From: JBIQLO01 sp044464175
GTDB lineage: Bacteria > Planctomycetota > Phycisphaerae > Tepidisphaerales > Tepidisphaeraceae
Length of the DNA stretch: 6,202 nt
Assembly: GCA_044464175.1 (NCBI GenBank)
Contig: JBIQLO010000224.1
Location: 1 to 6,202 of the forward strand
Direction of reading: 5' to 3'
The notes beneath the pieces were generated by a model that worked only from the letters and a program-made list of their open reading frames with translations, made no database searches and was not told the origin of the DNA. Positions 1 to 6,031 of this stretch are shown here, in pieces. Numbering within the stretch: the stretch's first letter is position 1; each line of letters starts with the position of its first letter. The translations under genes and the position numbers were made by a program.

Positions 1-1
1 G

Positions 2-154
2 ACCGGCGATTACGCCTTCACCCTTAAGGAAATCCCTGTGAGCGGGAGCACCCCGCCCCCGGTGATTCCGCTGCCGGCCGCCTTCTGGAGCGGGCTGAGC
101 GGCTTGCTGGGTCTGGGCGGCCTGGGGCTGCTCCGCCGCCGCAAGATCGCCTGA
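2..154 (+). CDS. C-terminal end of an exported protein with a PEP-CTERM-like (PLPA-type) sorting tail (5' truncated)
   Basis: Only the last 50 codons are inside the window; the reading frame enters at base 2 and ends at TGA 152-154. The visible part has a short polar stretch (TGDYAFTLKEIPVSGS), a proline-rich spacer (TPPP), the motif VIPLPAAFW, a hydrophobic Gly/Leu segment of about 18 residues (GLSGLLGLGGLGLL) and a terminal basic cluster RRRKIA. This is the tripartite layout of PEP-CTERM/VPLPA-CTERM sorting signals: a short motif, one transmembrane helix and an Arg-rich cytoplasmic end. In the known families such tails are processed by exosortase-type membrane proteases, so the protein is probably secreted and then cell-surface-associated or released. 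The functional domain lies upstream and cannot be named. A strong terminator about 50 nt downstream marks the end of its transcript. A plain C-terminal membrane anchor is the main alternative. Confidence 0.78.
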   Translation, partial: TGDYAFTLKEIPVSGSTPPPVIPLPAAFWSGLSGLLGLGGLGLLRRRKIA

Positions 155-204
155 ATTTGAGCCATCCCTCATGGGATGAACTTGGGGCGGGCATGTACCG
201 CCTT

Positions 205-245
205 GCGAGGATCGATTGTCAACAATCGATCCTCGCTTTGTTTTT
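205..245 (+). terminator. Rho-independent terminator after the PEP-CTERM gene
   Basis: There is a perfect 14-bp inverted repeat: left arm 205-218 (GCGAGGATCGATTG), four-base loop TCAA 219-222, right arm 223-236. It is followed directly by TTTGTTTTT (237-245). A long stem with a small loop and a U-rich tract is the classic intrinsic terminator. It stands 50 nt beyond the upstream stop codon and before the LOG-family gene, so that gene probably has its own promoter. The T-run is only on the right side, which indicates termination of + strand transcripts. Confidence 0.93.
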
Positions 246-351
246 ACAGGGTCCGCCCTCGCGCTCTGATTGGACTAGACGATCCACGGCGCCGGTGCCA
301 TCGGCGGCTGGGAGTTGCCAGAAAGGGTCCGTCCAATGATAACTGGCGGGC

Positions 352-894
352 ATGATCCACTCCCTGACCGTCTATTGCTCCTCCAGCGAGCATGTCTCCC
401 GAAACTATTTCGAGGCGGCCGCCGAACTGGGCGGCGCGATTGCCGCGGCGGGATGGACGCTGATCTACGGCGGCAACGCCATCGGGCCGATGGGGCATCT
501 GGCCGACGCCGTCCGGGCCGGCGGCGGAAAGGTCGTGGGGATCACGCCGCAGGTGCTGGTGGACGCCGGCGTGACGGATCATCAGTGCCACGAGCTGCTG
601 GTCACCGGCTCGATGCGACAGCGCAAGGAAATGATGGAGCAGCGCGGAGATGCCTTCCTGGCGATGCCGGGCGGGCTGGGAACGCTGGAGGAACTGTTCG
701 AGATCATGGTCGCCAAGCAACTGCGCTGCCATGACAAGCCGATCGTCCTGCTGAACCTCGACGATTTTTACACCCCGCTGCTGGCCATGATTGAGCATGG
801 GATTGAGCGGGGCTTCATCCGCCCCAAGGCGAAACGGCTTTATGTCGTCGCCCAAACGGTGGGCGAGGCGGTGGATTATCTGGGGAGCGCGTAG
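352..894 (+). CDS. LOG-family protein (TIGR00730-type nucleotide 5'-monophosphate phosphoribohydrolase)
   Basis: The 180-residue protein matches the usual length of LOG/"lysine decarboxylase-like" proteins, which have a Rossmann-like fold. Characterised members split a nucleoside 5'-monophosphate (cytokinin riboside monophosphate in plants and actinobacteria) into free base and ribose 5-phosphate. Visible motifs are the first strand and turn SLTVYCSSS (4-12), YGGN at 39-42, GPMG at 45-48, MRQRK at 88-92 with the family's conserved Arg/Lys, and the hallmark PGGLGTLEE at 106-114. Most relatives read YGGG and GLMG, so N42 and P46 are small departures in the phosphate/ribose-binding loops. The start is well defined because an in-frame TAA lies at 340-342 and ATG 352 is the first ATG after it. 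The ribosome-binding site is weak (GGCGGG immediately before the ATG). The protein is probably a soluble cytoplasmic nucleotide-salvage or housekeeping enzyme, not a lysine decarboxylase despite frequent annotation as one. Its in vivo substrate is unknown. Confidence 0.93.
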   Translation: MIHSLTVYCSSSEHVSRNYFEAAAELGGAIAAAGWTLIYGGNAIGPMGHLADAVRAGGGKVVGITPQVLVDAGVTDHQCHELLVTGSMRQRKEMMEQRGDAFLAMPGGLGTLEELFEIMVAKQLRCHDKPIVLLNLDDFYTPLLAMIEHGIERGFIRPKAKRLYVVAQTVGEAVDYLGSA

Positions 895-947
895 GGGGGG
901 CTGCCTGGCTGTCGTTGTACATCGTCCCCCGGGGCCGTTGATCCCGA

Positions 948-966
948 GCGGCCTCGGCGAGGCCGC
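948..966. repeat. GC-rich hairpin between convergent genes
   Basis: GCGGCCTC (948-955) and GAGGCCGC (959-966) form a perfect 8-bp stem with a 3-nt loop. The hairpin directly abuts the stop codon of the minus-strand AraC gene (967-969) and lies 53 nt past the LOG stop. Neither side has a T-tract, so it is not a standard intrinsic terminator. It could still stabilise 3' ends or act as a bidirectional terminator-like element for the two convergent transcripts. Confidence 0.5.
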
Positions 967-1866
967 CTACGGACGCATCTGCGTTGGCCAGTGCCCGTGG
1001 TGGCGATGAAACGCGCGGCTGAAGTAGAGCGGATCGTCATACCCCACCTGGCGGGCGATCTCCTTGATGAGCCAGCGCCTCTCGCGCAGCAGCCGCATTG
1101 CCTGGGTCATGCGCTGATCGGTGAGGTACTGATGAATGCTCCGCCCGGTCCACTGCCTGAACAGGCGGTTGAGGTAATTGGGCGTCAGCCGCGTCAGATG
1201 CGCCAGTTGTTCCAGTGTCCAGCGTTCGCCCAGGTGGTGATCCAGAAGATGCCGCACCTGCTCCAGGGCCGGATGATGGGCGCTTGAGGGAAGGGGGTGG
1301 GAAGGAGCGGCCGGCGCGGAGGTGATCTGCTGATGCAACTGGCCGTAGATTGCCAGTAAATCGCCACGCAGCCGTTCCAGCGTGTGCGGCGCCGGGGCCG
1401 CGCGCGGCGCACCGAACAGGTCCAGCAGGCTTTGGGCGGCCGGCGAGGCCAGGGTGTGGCGCTGGCGGATGGTCCACCCGGTCGCCGGGCCGTACTCGAC
1501 GTGGGAGATATGGACCGACACCTGCGAGGGGGAAACCCAGGAGACCTCATACGCCTGGCGCGGATCGGTCCATCCCTCGCAATGGCGCACCTGCGGGGGC
1601 AGCACCGCCACGGCCGGCGGCGCCATGAAAAACCGACGGGATTCAATGTCCATGAAGGGGCGCCCCGCCAGGACCAGGCACACCTCCGGCACGGCGTGGC
1701 TGTGCAGGCCGGAGGGAAAGCGCCCCCGGGTCGTTTGGCGCTGGCGCGCCGGCGGCGCGGACCAGGGCGCCAGGTGGGCCTCGGTCAATTCCAGCGCGCA
1801 GCGCAGCGCCCGCAGCGTCCAGGGCTCGGGCGGGGAGGAGGCGGGATGGCGCATTGTTTTGTCCAT
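967..1866 (-). CDS. AraC/XylS-family transcriptional regulator with N-terminal cupin-like sensor domain
   Basis: The 299-residue protein has the normal size and two-domain layout of AraC-type regulators. The N-terminal half looks like an AraC-type cupin: HSHAVPE at 55-61 (H-x-H-x3-E), a Gly-Arg-Pro turn at 68-70, PPQVRH with H95, and a beta-rich stretch to about 125. A low-complexity Ala/Pro/His linker (about 153-200) joins it to a C-terminal DNA-binding domain. That domain has two helix-turn-helix units, about 216-238 (WTLEQLAHLTRLTPNYLNRL) and about 266-288 (IKEIARQVGYDDPLYFSRAF). The closing motif is G-H-W-P-T-Q-M-R-P where G-x-S/T-P-x-x-Y-R is usual, so the tail is slightly divergent. The ATG at 1866-1864 follows GAAGAA and, further out, GGAG on the minus strand; a second ATG at codon 5 is possible. 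The gene is divergent from the 2011-6101 cluster across 144 nt, which makes it the likely local regulator responding to a sugar-like ligand. The ligand and the sign of control are inferred only. Confidence 0.93.
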   Translation of the reverse strand: MDKTMRHPASSPPEPWTLRALRCALELTEAHLAPWSAPPARQRQTTRGRFPSGLHSHAVPEVCLVLAGRPFMDIESRRFFMAPPAVAVLPPQVRHCEGWTDPRQAYEVSWVSPSQVSVHISHVEYGPATGWTIRQRHTLASPAAQSLLDLFGAPRAAPAPHTLERLRGDLLAIYGQLHQQITSAPAAPSHPLPSSAHHPALEQVRHLLDHHLGERWTLEQLAHLTRLTPNYLNRLFRQWTGRSIHQYLTDQRMTQAMRLLRERRWLIKEIARQVGYDDPLYFSRAFHRHHGHWPTQMRP

Positions 1867-1925
1867 GAGATTCTTCTTTTCTCCATTGAGCGGCGCCGGC
1901 TGGATGATAGTCTATCGCTCCACAT

Positions 1926-1988
1926 AGGGCACGCCATCGCGTGCCGTCACTGGCCCAAAAGGGCGTCGGCACACCTCCGGCGTGCCCT
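1926..1988 (+). promoter_or_regulatory. Nested inverted repeats in the divergent intergenic region (operator or leader structure)
   Basis: An outer perfect 10-bp inverted repeat (AGGGCACGCC 1926-1935 / GGCGTGCCCT 1979-1988) encloses a 6-bp pair (GTGCCG 1941-1946 / CGGCAC 1967-1972), which encloses GCCC-AAAA-GGGC (1953-1964). The GGCAC/GTGCC core occurs four times in alternating orientation (starting 1928, 1941, 1968 and 1982), so adjacent cores could also pair in alternative ways (for example 1928-1933 with 1940-1945). The element lies between the AraC gene and the aminotransferase it probably controls. It could be a DNA operator for the AraC protein or an RNA leader fold. The sequence shows the repeats, but no function is demonstrated. 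Confidence 0.5.
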
Positions 1989-1991
1989 GCA

Positions 1992-2006
1992 AATCGAGGA
2001 GCGATT
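1992..2006 (+). promoter_or_regulatory. Shine-Dalgarno sequence presented in a small hairpin, deciding the aminotransferase start
   Basis: AATCG (1992-1996) and CGATT (2002-2006) form a perfect 5-bp stem whose five-base loop is exactly AGGAG (1997-2001). The spacing from AGGAG to ATG 2011 is 9 nt, a good distance, and supports 2011 as the start. An in-frame TTG at 2005 would be only 3 nt away. The short AU-containing stem is weak by itself, so regulation by this hairpin is only a possibility. Confidence 0.7.
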
Positions 2007-2010
2007 GTCC

Positions 2011-3267
2011 ATGCCGCGAACATCCGCAAACGGGAGCGATCTGGCGCTGTTGGGCGGAAAGCCCGTCTTTTCCAAGCCGGTCGCCGCCCCCTGGCCGCCG
2101 GTCGATTCGGCCACCGAACGGGACCTGGCCGCCATCTACCGCAGCGGAAAATGGAGCTTCAACGGCCAGCGCGAGCAGGCCTTCGCCAAACAGTTCGCCA
2201 AATACCACGGCGCCAAACACGGAATCATCATGGCCAATGGCACCGTCACACTGCAGGCGGCGCTGGCGGCACTGGGGATCGGCCCGGGTGATGAGGTGAT
2301 CATCCCGGCGCTGACGTGGATGGCCACCGGCATGGCGGTTCACTATGTGGGGGCCAAACCGGTCTTCGTGGACATCGAGCCGACGACGCTCTGCCTTGAT
2401 CCGCGAAAGCTGGAGGAGGCCCGCACGCCGCGGACGCGGGCGGTCATTCCCGTGCATATTTACGGCGGCATGGCCGACCTGGAGGCGATTTTAACCTGGG
2501 CGAAAAAGCACAGCATCGAGGTGATCGAGGACTGCGCCCACATGCACGGGGGGGTCTGGGACGGTCGCGGGGCCGGAAGCTGGGGGCGCGTGGGGAGCTT
2601 CAGCTTTCAACAGTCCAAGACGGTGGCGGCCGGGGAAGGGGGCATCTGCCTGACCAGTGACGATGAACTGGCCGAGCGGCTGTTCCGCTACAAGCACATC
2701 GGCTATGCCGCCGGAAGCGCCCAGGGAGGCGCCAAGAGCGGCCCGCCGCCGGGGCTGGTCTGCCACAACTTCCGCGCGACGGAATTCCAGGCCGTGATCC
2801 TGCAGAATCAGCTCAAGGCGTTGCGCGGGCGCATCCGCACCTACAACAAGAACGCCGCCCGGCTACAGAAGCGGGTGAAGTCGGTGGAGGGATCGGGGCT
2901 GCGCGTGCAGTCGCGCGGGCGGCTGGCCGGCCCGCAGGGATACTACATGTTCACCCTGCTGGCCGACGGCGGACCGCTGGCGAAGGTGGCGATGCCGGTG
3001 ATTTACAAAGCGCTGGCGGCCGAGGGCGTCAATGCCGGGGGCACGCACGGGCCGGTTTACAACCACAAGCTCTGGAACCTGGACAAGCGGCAGTATCGCA
3101 TCGCCGGAAAAAAGTGTCCCGTGGCCGAGGGGGTGGGGACAAGGGCGATCTGCCTGAACCACCAGCTGCTGGGATTGGAGCCGGCCGCGATCGACCGGAT
3201 CGGCGATGCGCTGGTGAAAGTGGCTTCGCACGCGGAGGAACTCAGTGGCCTCTCCATCGAGCAGTGA
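2011..3267 (+). CDS. DegT/DnrJ/EryC1/StrS-family PLP-dependent aminotransferase
   Basis: The 418-residue protein has the expected length of this fold-type I aminotransferase family, which transfers an amino group (usually from Glu or Gln) onto keto-sugars, inososes or related cyclic ketones. Visible features in order: the GKWSFNG segment (47-53), the PLP-phosphate loop ANGTVTLQAAL (75-85), GDEVIIPALTW (93-103), the aspartate that pairs with the pyridine nitrogen in VIEDCAHMHGG (D174), the Schiff-base lysine in SFSFQQSK (K203) followed by AAGEGG (206-211), and the active-site NFRATEFQA segment. The FSFQQSK...GEGG pattern and ALTWMATG resemble the AHBA-synthase/StsC-like branch (for example L-glutamine:scyllo-inosose aminotransferases) more than cell-envelope WecE-like enzymes; this is a judgement from motifs. 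The frame stays open upstream to 1384, but that part is antisense to the AraC gene; ATG 2011 with AGGAG 9 nt before it is the start. The 3' end overlaps the next gene by 23 nt, indicating translational coupling. The real substrate is unknown. Confidence 0.95.
   Translation: MPRTSANGSDLALLGGKPVFSKPVAAPWPPVDSATERDLAAIYRSGKWSFNGQREQAFAKQFAKYHGAKHGIIMANGTVTLQAALAALGIGPGDEVIIPALTWMATGMAVHYVGAKPVFVDIEPTTLCLDPRKLEEARTPRTRAVIPVHIYGGMADLEAILTWAKKHSIEVIEDCAHMHGGVWDGRGAGSWGRVGSFSFQQSKTVAAGEGGICLTSDDELAERLFRYKHIGYAAGSAQGGAKSGPPPGLVCHNFRATEFQAVILQNQLKALRGRIRTYNKNAARLQKRVKSVEGSGLRVQSRGRLAGPQGYYMFTLLADGGPLAKVAMPVIYKALAAEGVNAGGTHGPVYNHKLWNLDKRQYRIAGKKCPVAEGVGTRAICLNHQLLGLEPAAIDRIGDALVKVASHAEELSGLSIEQ
3234..3239 (+). 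promoter_or_regulatory. Shine-Dalgarno GGAGGA for the PHP gene
   Basis: GGAGGA lies inside the 3' end of the aminotransferase gene, 5 nt before the GTG at 3245. It is the strongest ribosome-binding sequence seen in the window and is what fixes the GTG start and the 23-nt overlap. Confidence 0.8.
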
Positions 3268-4732
3268 ACTTCGGGGCATCCAGATCGTCGCCCCCTCGGT
3301 ACTGGGGGCGGGCGAGGTGTTCGAGGTGGGCCTGCGGCTGACGAGCGATCCGGTTCCCGCCGCGTCGGCCGGGGTATGGCACCGGCACCCCCTGAGCGTG
3401 GCCGGTCCGTTCAACCGCTCGCCGCGCGGCATCCAGTTTCTGGACGATGTCCCCCCCACCTGGACCGGGCGGCTGTCGGTGGCCGAAGAAAAGGGGCTGG
3501 TGGGCCCGGCACACGTTGATTTCAACCCGGAACTCAACGGGATCGTTCCAGGCGACCCGCGCCCGATCCGGCGCGCCGGCGGCTTCCGATTCACGCGCGC
3601 GGGCACCTATTGCCTGCGCCTGCGCGATCCTGAAACGGGGCTGGAAGGAATCAGCAATCCCGTTCGCGTCGAGGCACAATCCCCGCCGCTGCGCCTCTAC
3701 TGGGGCGACCTGCACGTCCACACGATCTTTTCCGACGCCCTGCGCGTGCCGGAGGAGCTCTATGCCTTTGCCCGGGATGAGGCGTTTCTGGATGTCTGCG
3801 CCCTGACCGACCACACCGAGGCGCTGAGCCAGACGCAGTGGCGCTATTTCACGGAGGTGACCAACCAGTTCAACGCCCCCGGCCGATTCGCCACGCTCGT
3901 GGCGGGGGAATGGACCAGCATGGTCCACGGGCATCGCAACTACTATTACCGGGGCGATGCCGGGCCGATGTTCAGCTGCAGGAACCCGCAATATGAGAAG
4001 CTGGATGATTTTTTCGCCGCGGCCCGCGCCGCCGGGGCGCTGGTGGTTCCGCACCACTCGGCCAACACGCAGATGGGGGTGGACTGGTCCCACGGCCACG
4101 CCCCCGACATCGAGCGCCTGGTGGAAATCCACAGCGTCTGGGGCAACAGCGAGCGCCCGGCCGGGGAGGGGAATGAATTTGCCATCCAGTTTTGCCGGGG
4201 CGAAACGCCCGGGCGGCACGTCCGCGACGCCCTGAAACGCGGCTACCGGCTGGGCATCATCGGCAGCGGCGACACGCACGATGGGCGGCCCGGGTTGAGC
4301 GTTCCTTTCCTGCAGACGATGCCCGCCGCCTACAACCTCACCCGCGTGCAGGGGATCGTCGGCATCTGGGCCCCGGAATTGACGCGGGAGGCGGTCTTTG
4401 ACGCCCTGTGGAACCGGCGGGTCTTCGCCACGATGAACCACCGGACGATCCTGCTCTTTTCCATCAATGATGCGCCGATGGGCTCGCAAATCACCCCCGA
4501 CGGAGAATTGTCCATCGCGGTCGAGGCGGCGGCCGACCAGCCGATCCGCTCATTGGAACTGGTCGGGCCGGAGGGGACGGTTCAAAAGCTGGAGCCGAAG
4601 CAAGCCACGGTCCAGTGGCGGTTCACCCGCCCGTTGCCGCAGGATTCGACATGGTACTATATCCGCCTCACCCGCGCCGACGGCACGTTGGCCTGGTCGT
4701 CGCCGATCTGGGTCGATCCTGAAAAACGATGA
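3245..4732 (+). CDS. PHP-domain metallohydrolase, DUF3604-like, with N-terminal beta-rich domain
   Basis: The 495-residue protein starts at GTG (3245). Residues about 10-150 look like an Ig/beta-sandwich-like region (VLGAGEVFEVGLRLTSD; RRAGGFRFTRAGTYCLRL). The catalytic PHP-type domain begins at YWGDLHVHTIFSD (152-164), with H157 and H159 in the H-x-H metal motif, then ALTDH with D189-H190, VVPHH with H270-H271, and GSGDTHDGRPG with D343 and H345. This is the metal-ligand pattern of PHP hydrolases, whose known members cleave phosphoesters using two or three metal ions. The WGDLHxHT start and the GSGDTHxGRPG block are typical of the DUF3604 group, which has no settled function. A C-terminal beta-rich tail (about 405-495; SLELVGPEGTVQKLE, WYYIRLTRADG, AWSSPIWV) is also typical of that group. 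I see no signal peptide or membrane helix, so a cytoplasmic location is likely. The gene overlaps the aminotransferase and is 30 nt from the fusion gene, implying one operon. The substrate is unknown; a phosphorylated or cyclic sugar derivative is speculation. Confidence 0.88.
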   Translation: MASPSSSELRGIQIVAPSVLGAGEVFEVGLRLTSDPVPAASAGVWHRHPLSVAGPFNRSPRGIQFLDDVPPTWTGRLSVAEEKGLVGPAHVDFNPELNGIVPGDPRPIRRAGGFRFTRAGTYCLRLRDPETGLEGISNPVRVEAQSPPLRLYWGDLHVHTIFSDALRVPEELYAFARDEAFLDVCALTDHTEALSQTQWRYFTEVTNQFNAPGRFATLVAGEWTSMVHGHRNYYYRGDAGPMFSCRNPQYEKLDDFFAAARAAGALVVPHHSANTQMGVDWSHGHAPDIERLVEIHSVWGNSERPAGEGNEFAIQFCRGETPGRHVRDALKRGYRLGIIGSGDTHDGRPGLSVPFLQTMPAAYNLTRVQGIVGIWAPELTREAVFDALWNRRVFATMNHRTILLFSINDAPMGSQITPDGELSIAVEAAADQPIRSLELVGPEGTVQKLEPKQATVQWRFTRPLPQDSTWYYIRLTRADGTLAWSSPIWVDPEKR

Positions 4733-4755
4733 ACGGTTTTTAACCTCAAAACGTT
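4732..4755 (+). repeat. Weak AT-rich stem-loop between the PHP and fusion genes
   Basis: AACGGTTTT (4732-4740) can pair with AAAACGTT (4748-4755), leaving one bulged G and a 7-nt loop. It fills nearly the whole 30-nt gap and no clear Shine-Dalgarno sequence is present there. It might influence expression of the downstream gene, but the stem is short and AT-rich, so this is weak. Confidence 0.3.
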
Positions 4756-4762
4756 ATTCCAA

Positions 4763-6031
4763 ATGGCATCACCAACCCATCCAGTTCGACTGTTGTTTGT
4801 CTGCACCGGCAACGCCGGGCGCAGCCAGTTGGCACAGGCGGCCTGCATGCTCCGCTCCGGCGGGGCGGTCGCGGTGGAATCGGCCGGCGTTGAGCCATGG
4901 GCGCAGCTGCATCCGATGGCCATCCGGTTGATGCGCGAAATGGGCGTGGATGCCTCGGCCCACCATCCCAAAGGCATCCCGACCGTTTCGGATCGGGCTT
5001 TTGATGTGGTGGTGACGATCGGGGATCCAGCGCGGCGGCGATTGCCGCTGCGAATGAAAGGAAATCCGTATCGCATCCACTGGGACATTCCCGATCCCGC
5101 CGACGCCGACGGCACATCCGAATCCGAACCGGTCTTCCGCCGCACGCTTCATGAGATCGAGCAGCGCATGCCGGAGTTGCTCGCCCAGCTGAACCGGCTT
5201 CCTTCGCCCGGCGCGCTCCACAACCAGCCCGGCATCAACAGCGGCGTCTGGTCGAAGGAGACGCTCTCGGAACATCATTTTCCCATCGCCGCCGCGGCCG
5301 GTTTCAAGGGAATGGAGATCAGCCCCTACATCAATCCAAACCATTTTGATTTCGCCGACGCCGCTTCGATCCAGCGCATCGGCCGCGCCGCCGCCGACAA
5401 CGGCGTGACGGTCTGGTCCCTCCATTCGCGGGATGTGGGAGACCTGACCAGCCCCGATCCCGCCGAACGTCAAAAGCAGGTGGATCACCTGCTCCTGTGC
5501 CTCGACGCGGCCGATGCCCTGGGCGCGACCGCCGTCGTGTCGCACATCCAGGTATTGGGCAAGCATTTTGCCGACCTCCCGGCGGCCGAGGGGCGCATCG
5601 CCGAAGGGATGAATCAATTAACCGCCCGGGCCGAGGCTTCCTGCGCCCGCATCGCCCTGGAAAACGGCTACGCCTGCAAGCCGGGCCAATGGTCGCGCGA
5701 CATATTCCGCCGGGCCGACCCCTTTTCACCGGCCGCCTTTGGTTATGTGCTGGATACCGGCCACGCCAACATCGCCGGCGATCTGGAAGACATTGAACAA
5801 GGAATTGGCCAGCGCCTGATCTCCCTGCACCTCAACGACAACGCCGGCACCGACATCCACCTGAGCGGCGGCAAGGGAACCGTCGACTGGGCGCGCACCG
5901 CCCGGCTGCTCAAGGCGACAAAATACGACGGCTGCCTGATGTGGGAGATCGGCGTCGGAAAAGATGATTTCGATCCGCAGATCCTGACCGATACGATGCA
6001 AGGGCATCGACGGCTGATGGAGCATTTGTAG
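4763..6031 (+). CDS. Fusion: low-molecular-weight phosphatase/ArsC-like domain plus sugar phosphate isomerase/epimerase-like TIM barrel
   Basis: The 422-residue protein has two recognisable domains. Residues 8-143 form a low-molecular-weight tyrosine phosphatase/arsenate-reductase fold: the P-loop VCTGNAGRSQ with the C-x5-R signature (C14 to R20), ESAGVEPW (39-46), and the general-acid region HWDIPDPADADG (D111-P112). From about 155 (QPGINSGVWS) to the end is an AP-endonuclease-2/xylose-isomerase-like TIM barrel, with FKGMEISPY (E185), SLHSRD (H221), VVSHIQ (H261), ALENGY (E300), LDTGHA (D331, H334), SLHLND (H356), HLSGGKGTVDW (H366) and MWEIG (E395). These fit the divalent-metal site of that superfamily, whose members isomerise, epimerise or dehydrate sugars and inosose-type ketones. 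Only about 12 residues link the domains. The ATG at 4763 is the first ATG after the in-frame TGA that ends the PHP gene, though no good ribosome-binding site is visible. An internal ATG at 5168 (M136) could give a free-standing barrel. The phosphatase half lacks the cysteines expected in thioredoxin-linked arsenate reductases. Substrates are unknown. Confidence 0.9.
   Translation: MASPTHPVRLLFVCTGNAGRSQLAQAACMLRSGGAVAVESAGVEPWAQLHPMAIRLMREMGVDASAHHPKGIPTVSDRAFDVVVTIGDPARRRLPLRMKGNPYRIHWDIPDPADADGTSESEPVFRRTLHEIEQRMPELLAQLNRLPSPGALHNQPGINSGVWSKETLSEHHFPIAAAAGFKGMEISPYINPNHFDFADAASIQRIGRAAADNGVTVWSLHSRDVGDLTSPDPAERQKQVDHLLLCLDAADALGATAVVSHIQVLGKHFADLPAAEGRIAEGMNQLTARAEASCARIALENGYACKPGQWSRDIFRRADPFSPAAFGYVLDTGHANIAGDLEDIEQGIGQRLISLHLNDNAGTDIHLSGGKGTVDWARTARLLKATKYDGCLMWEIGVGKDDFDPQILTDTMQGHRRLMEHL

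Noticed and set aside
157..339. 60-codon + strand frame between the PEP-CTERM and LOG genes
   Set aside because: It runs straight through the strong terminator stem at 205-245 and has no ribosome-binding site or recognisable sequence.
894..934. G-run (894-900) facing CCCCCGGGG (926-934) as a terminator for the LOG gene
   Set aside because: The G and C runs could pair, but no T-tract follows and the loop is long, so I did not call a terminator.
1886..1914. Possible sigma-70 promoter (TTGAGC at 1886, then TAGTCT at 1908) for the aminotransferase operon
   Set aside because: The -10 match is poor and the spacing of 16 is at the edge, so it cannot be distinguished from chance. A promoter probably lies in this intergenic region but I cannot place it.
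1384..2010. In-frame upstream extension of the aminotransferase reading frame (about 209 extra codons)
   Set aside because: Most of it lies antisense to the well-supported AraC gene and encodes an Arg/Gly/Ala-rich sequence with no family features. ATG 2011 has a good Shine-Dalgarno sequence and begins the normal family N-terminus.
3242..4489. 415-codon open frame on the minus strand
   Set aside because: It is antisense to the PHP gene, which has clear metal-binding motifs. Long antisense frames are expected in GC-rich coding sequence, and its translation shows no recognisable domain.
4769..5617. 282-codon open frame on the minus strand
   Set aside because: It is a shadow of the phosphatase-isomerase fusion gene, with no recognisable motifs.
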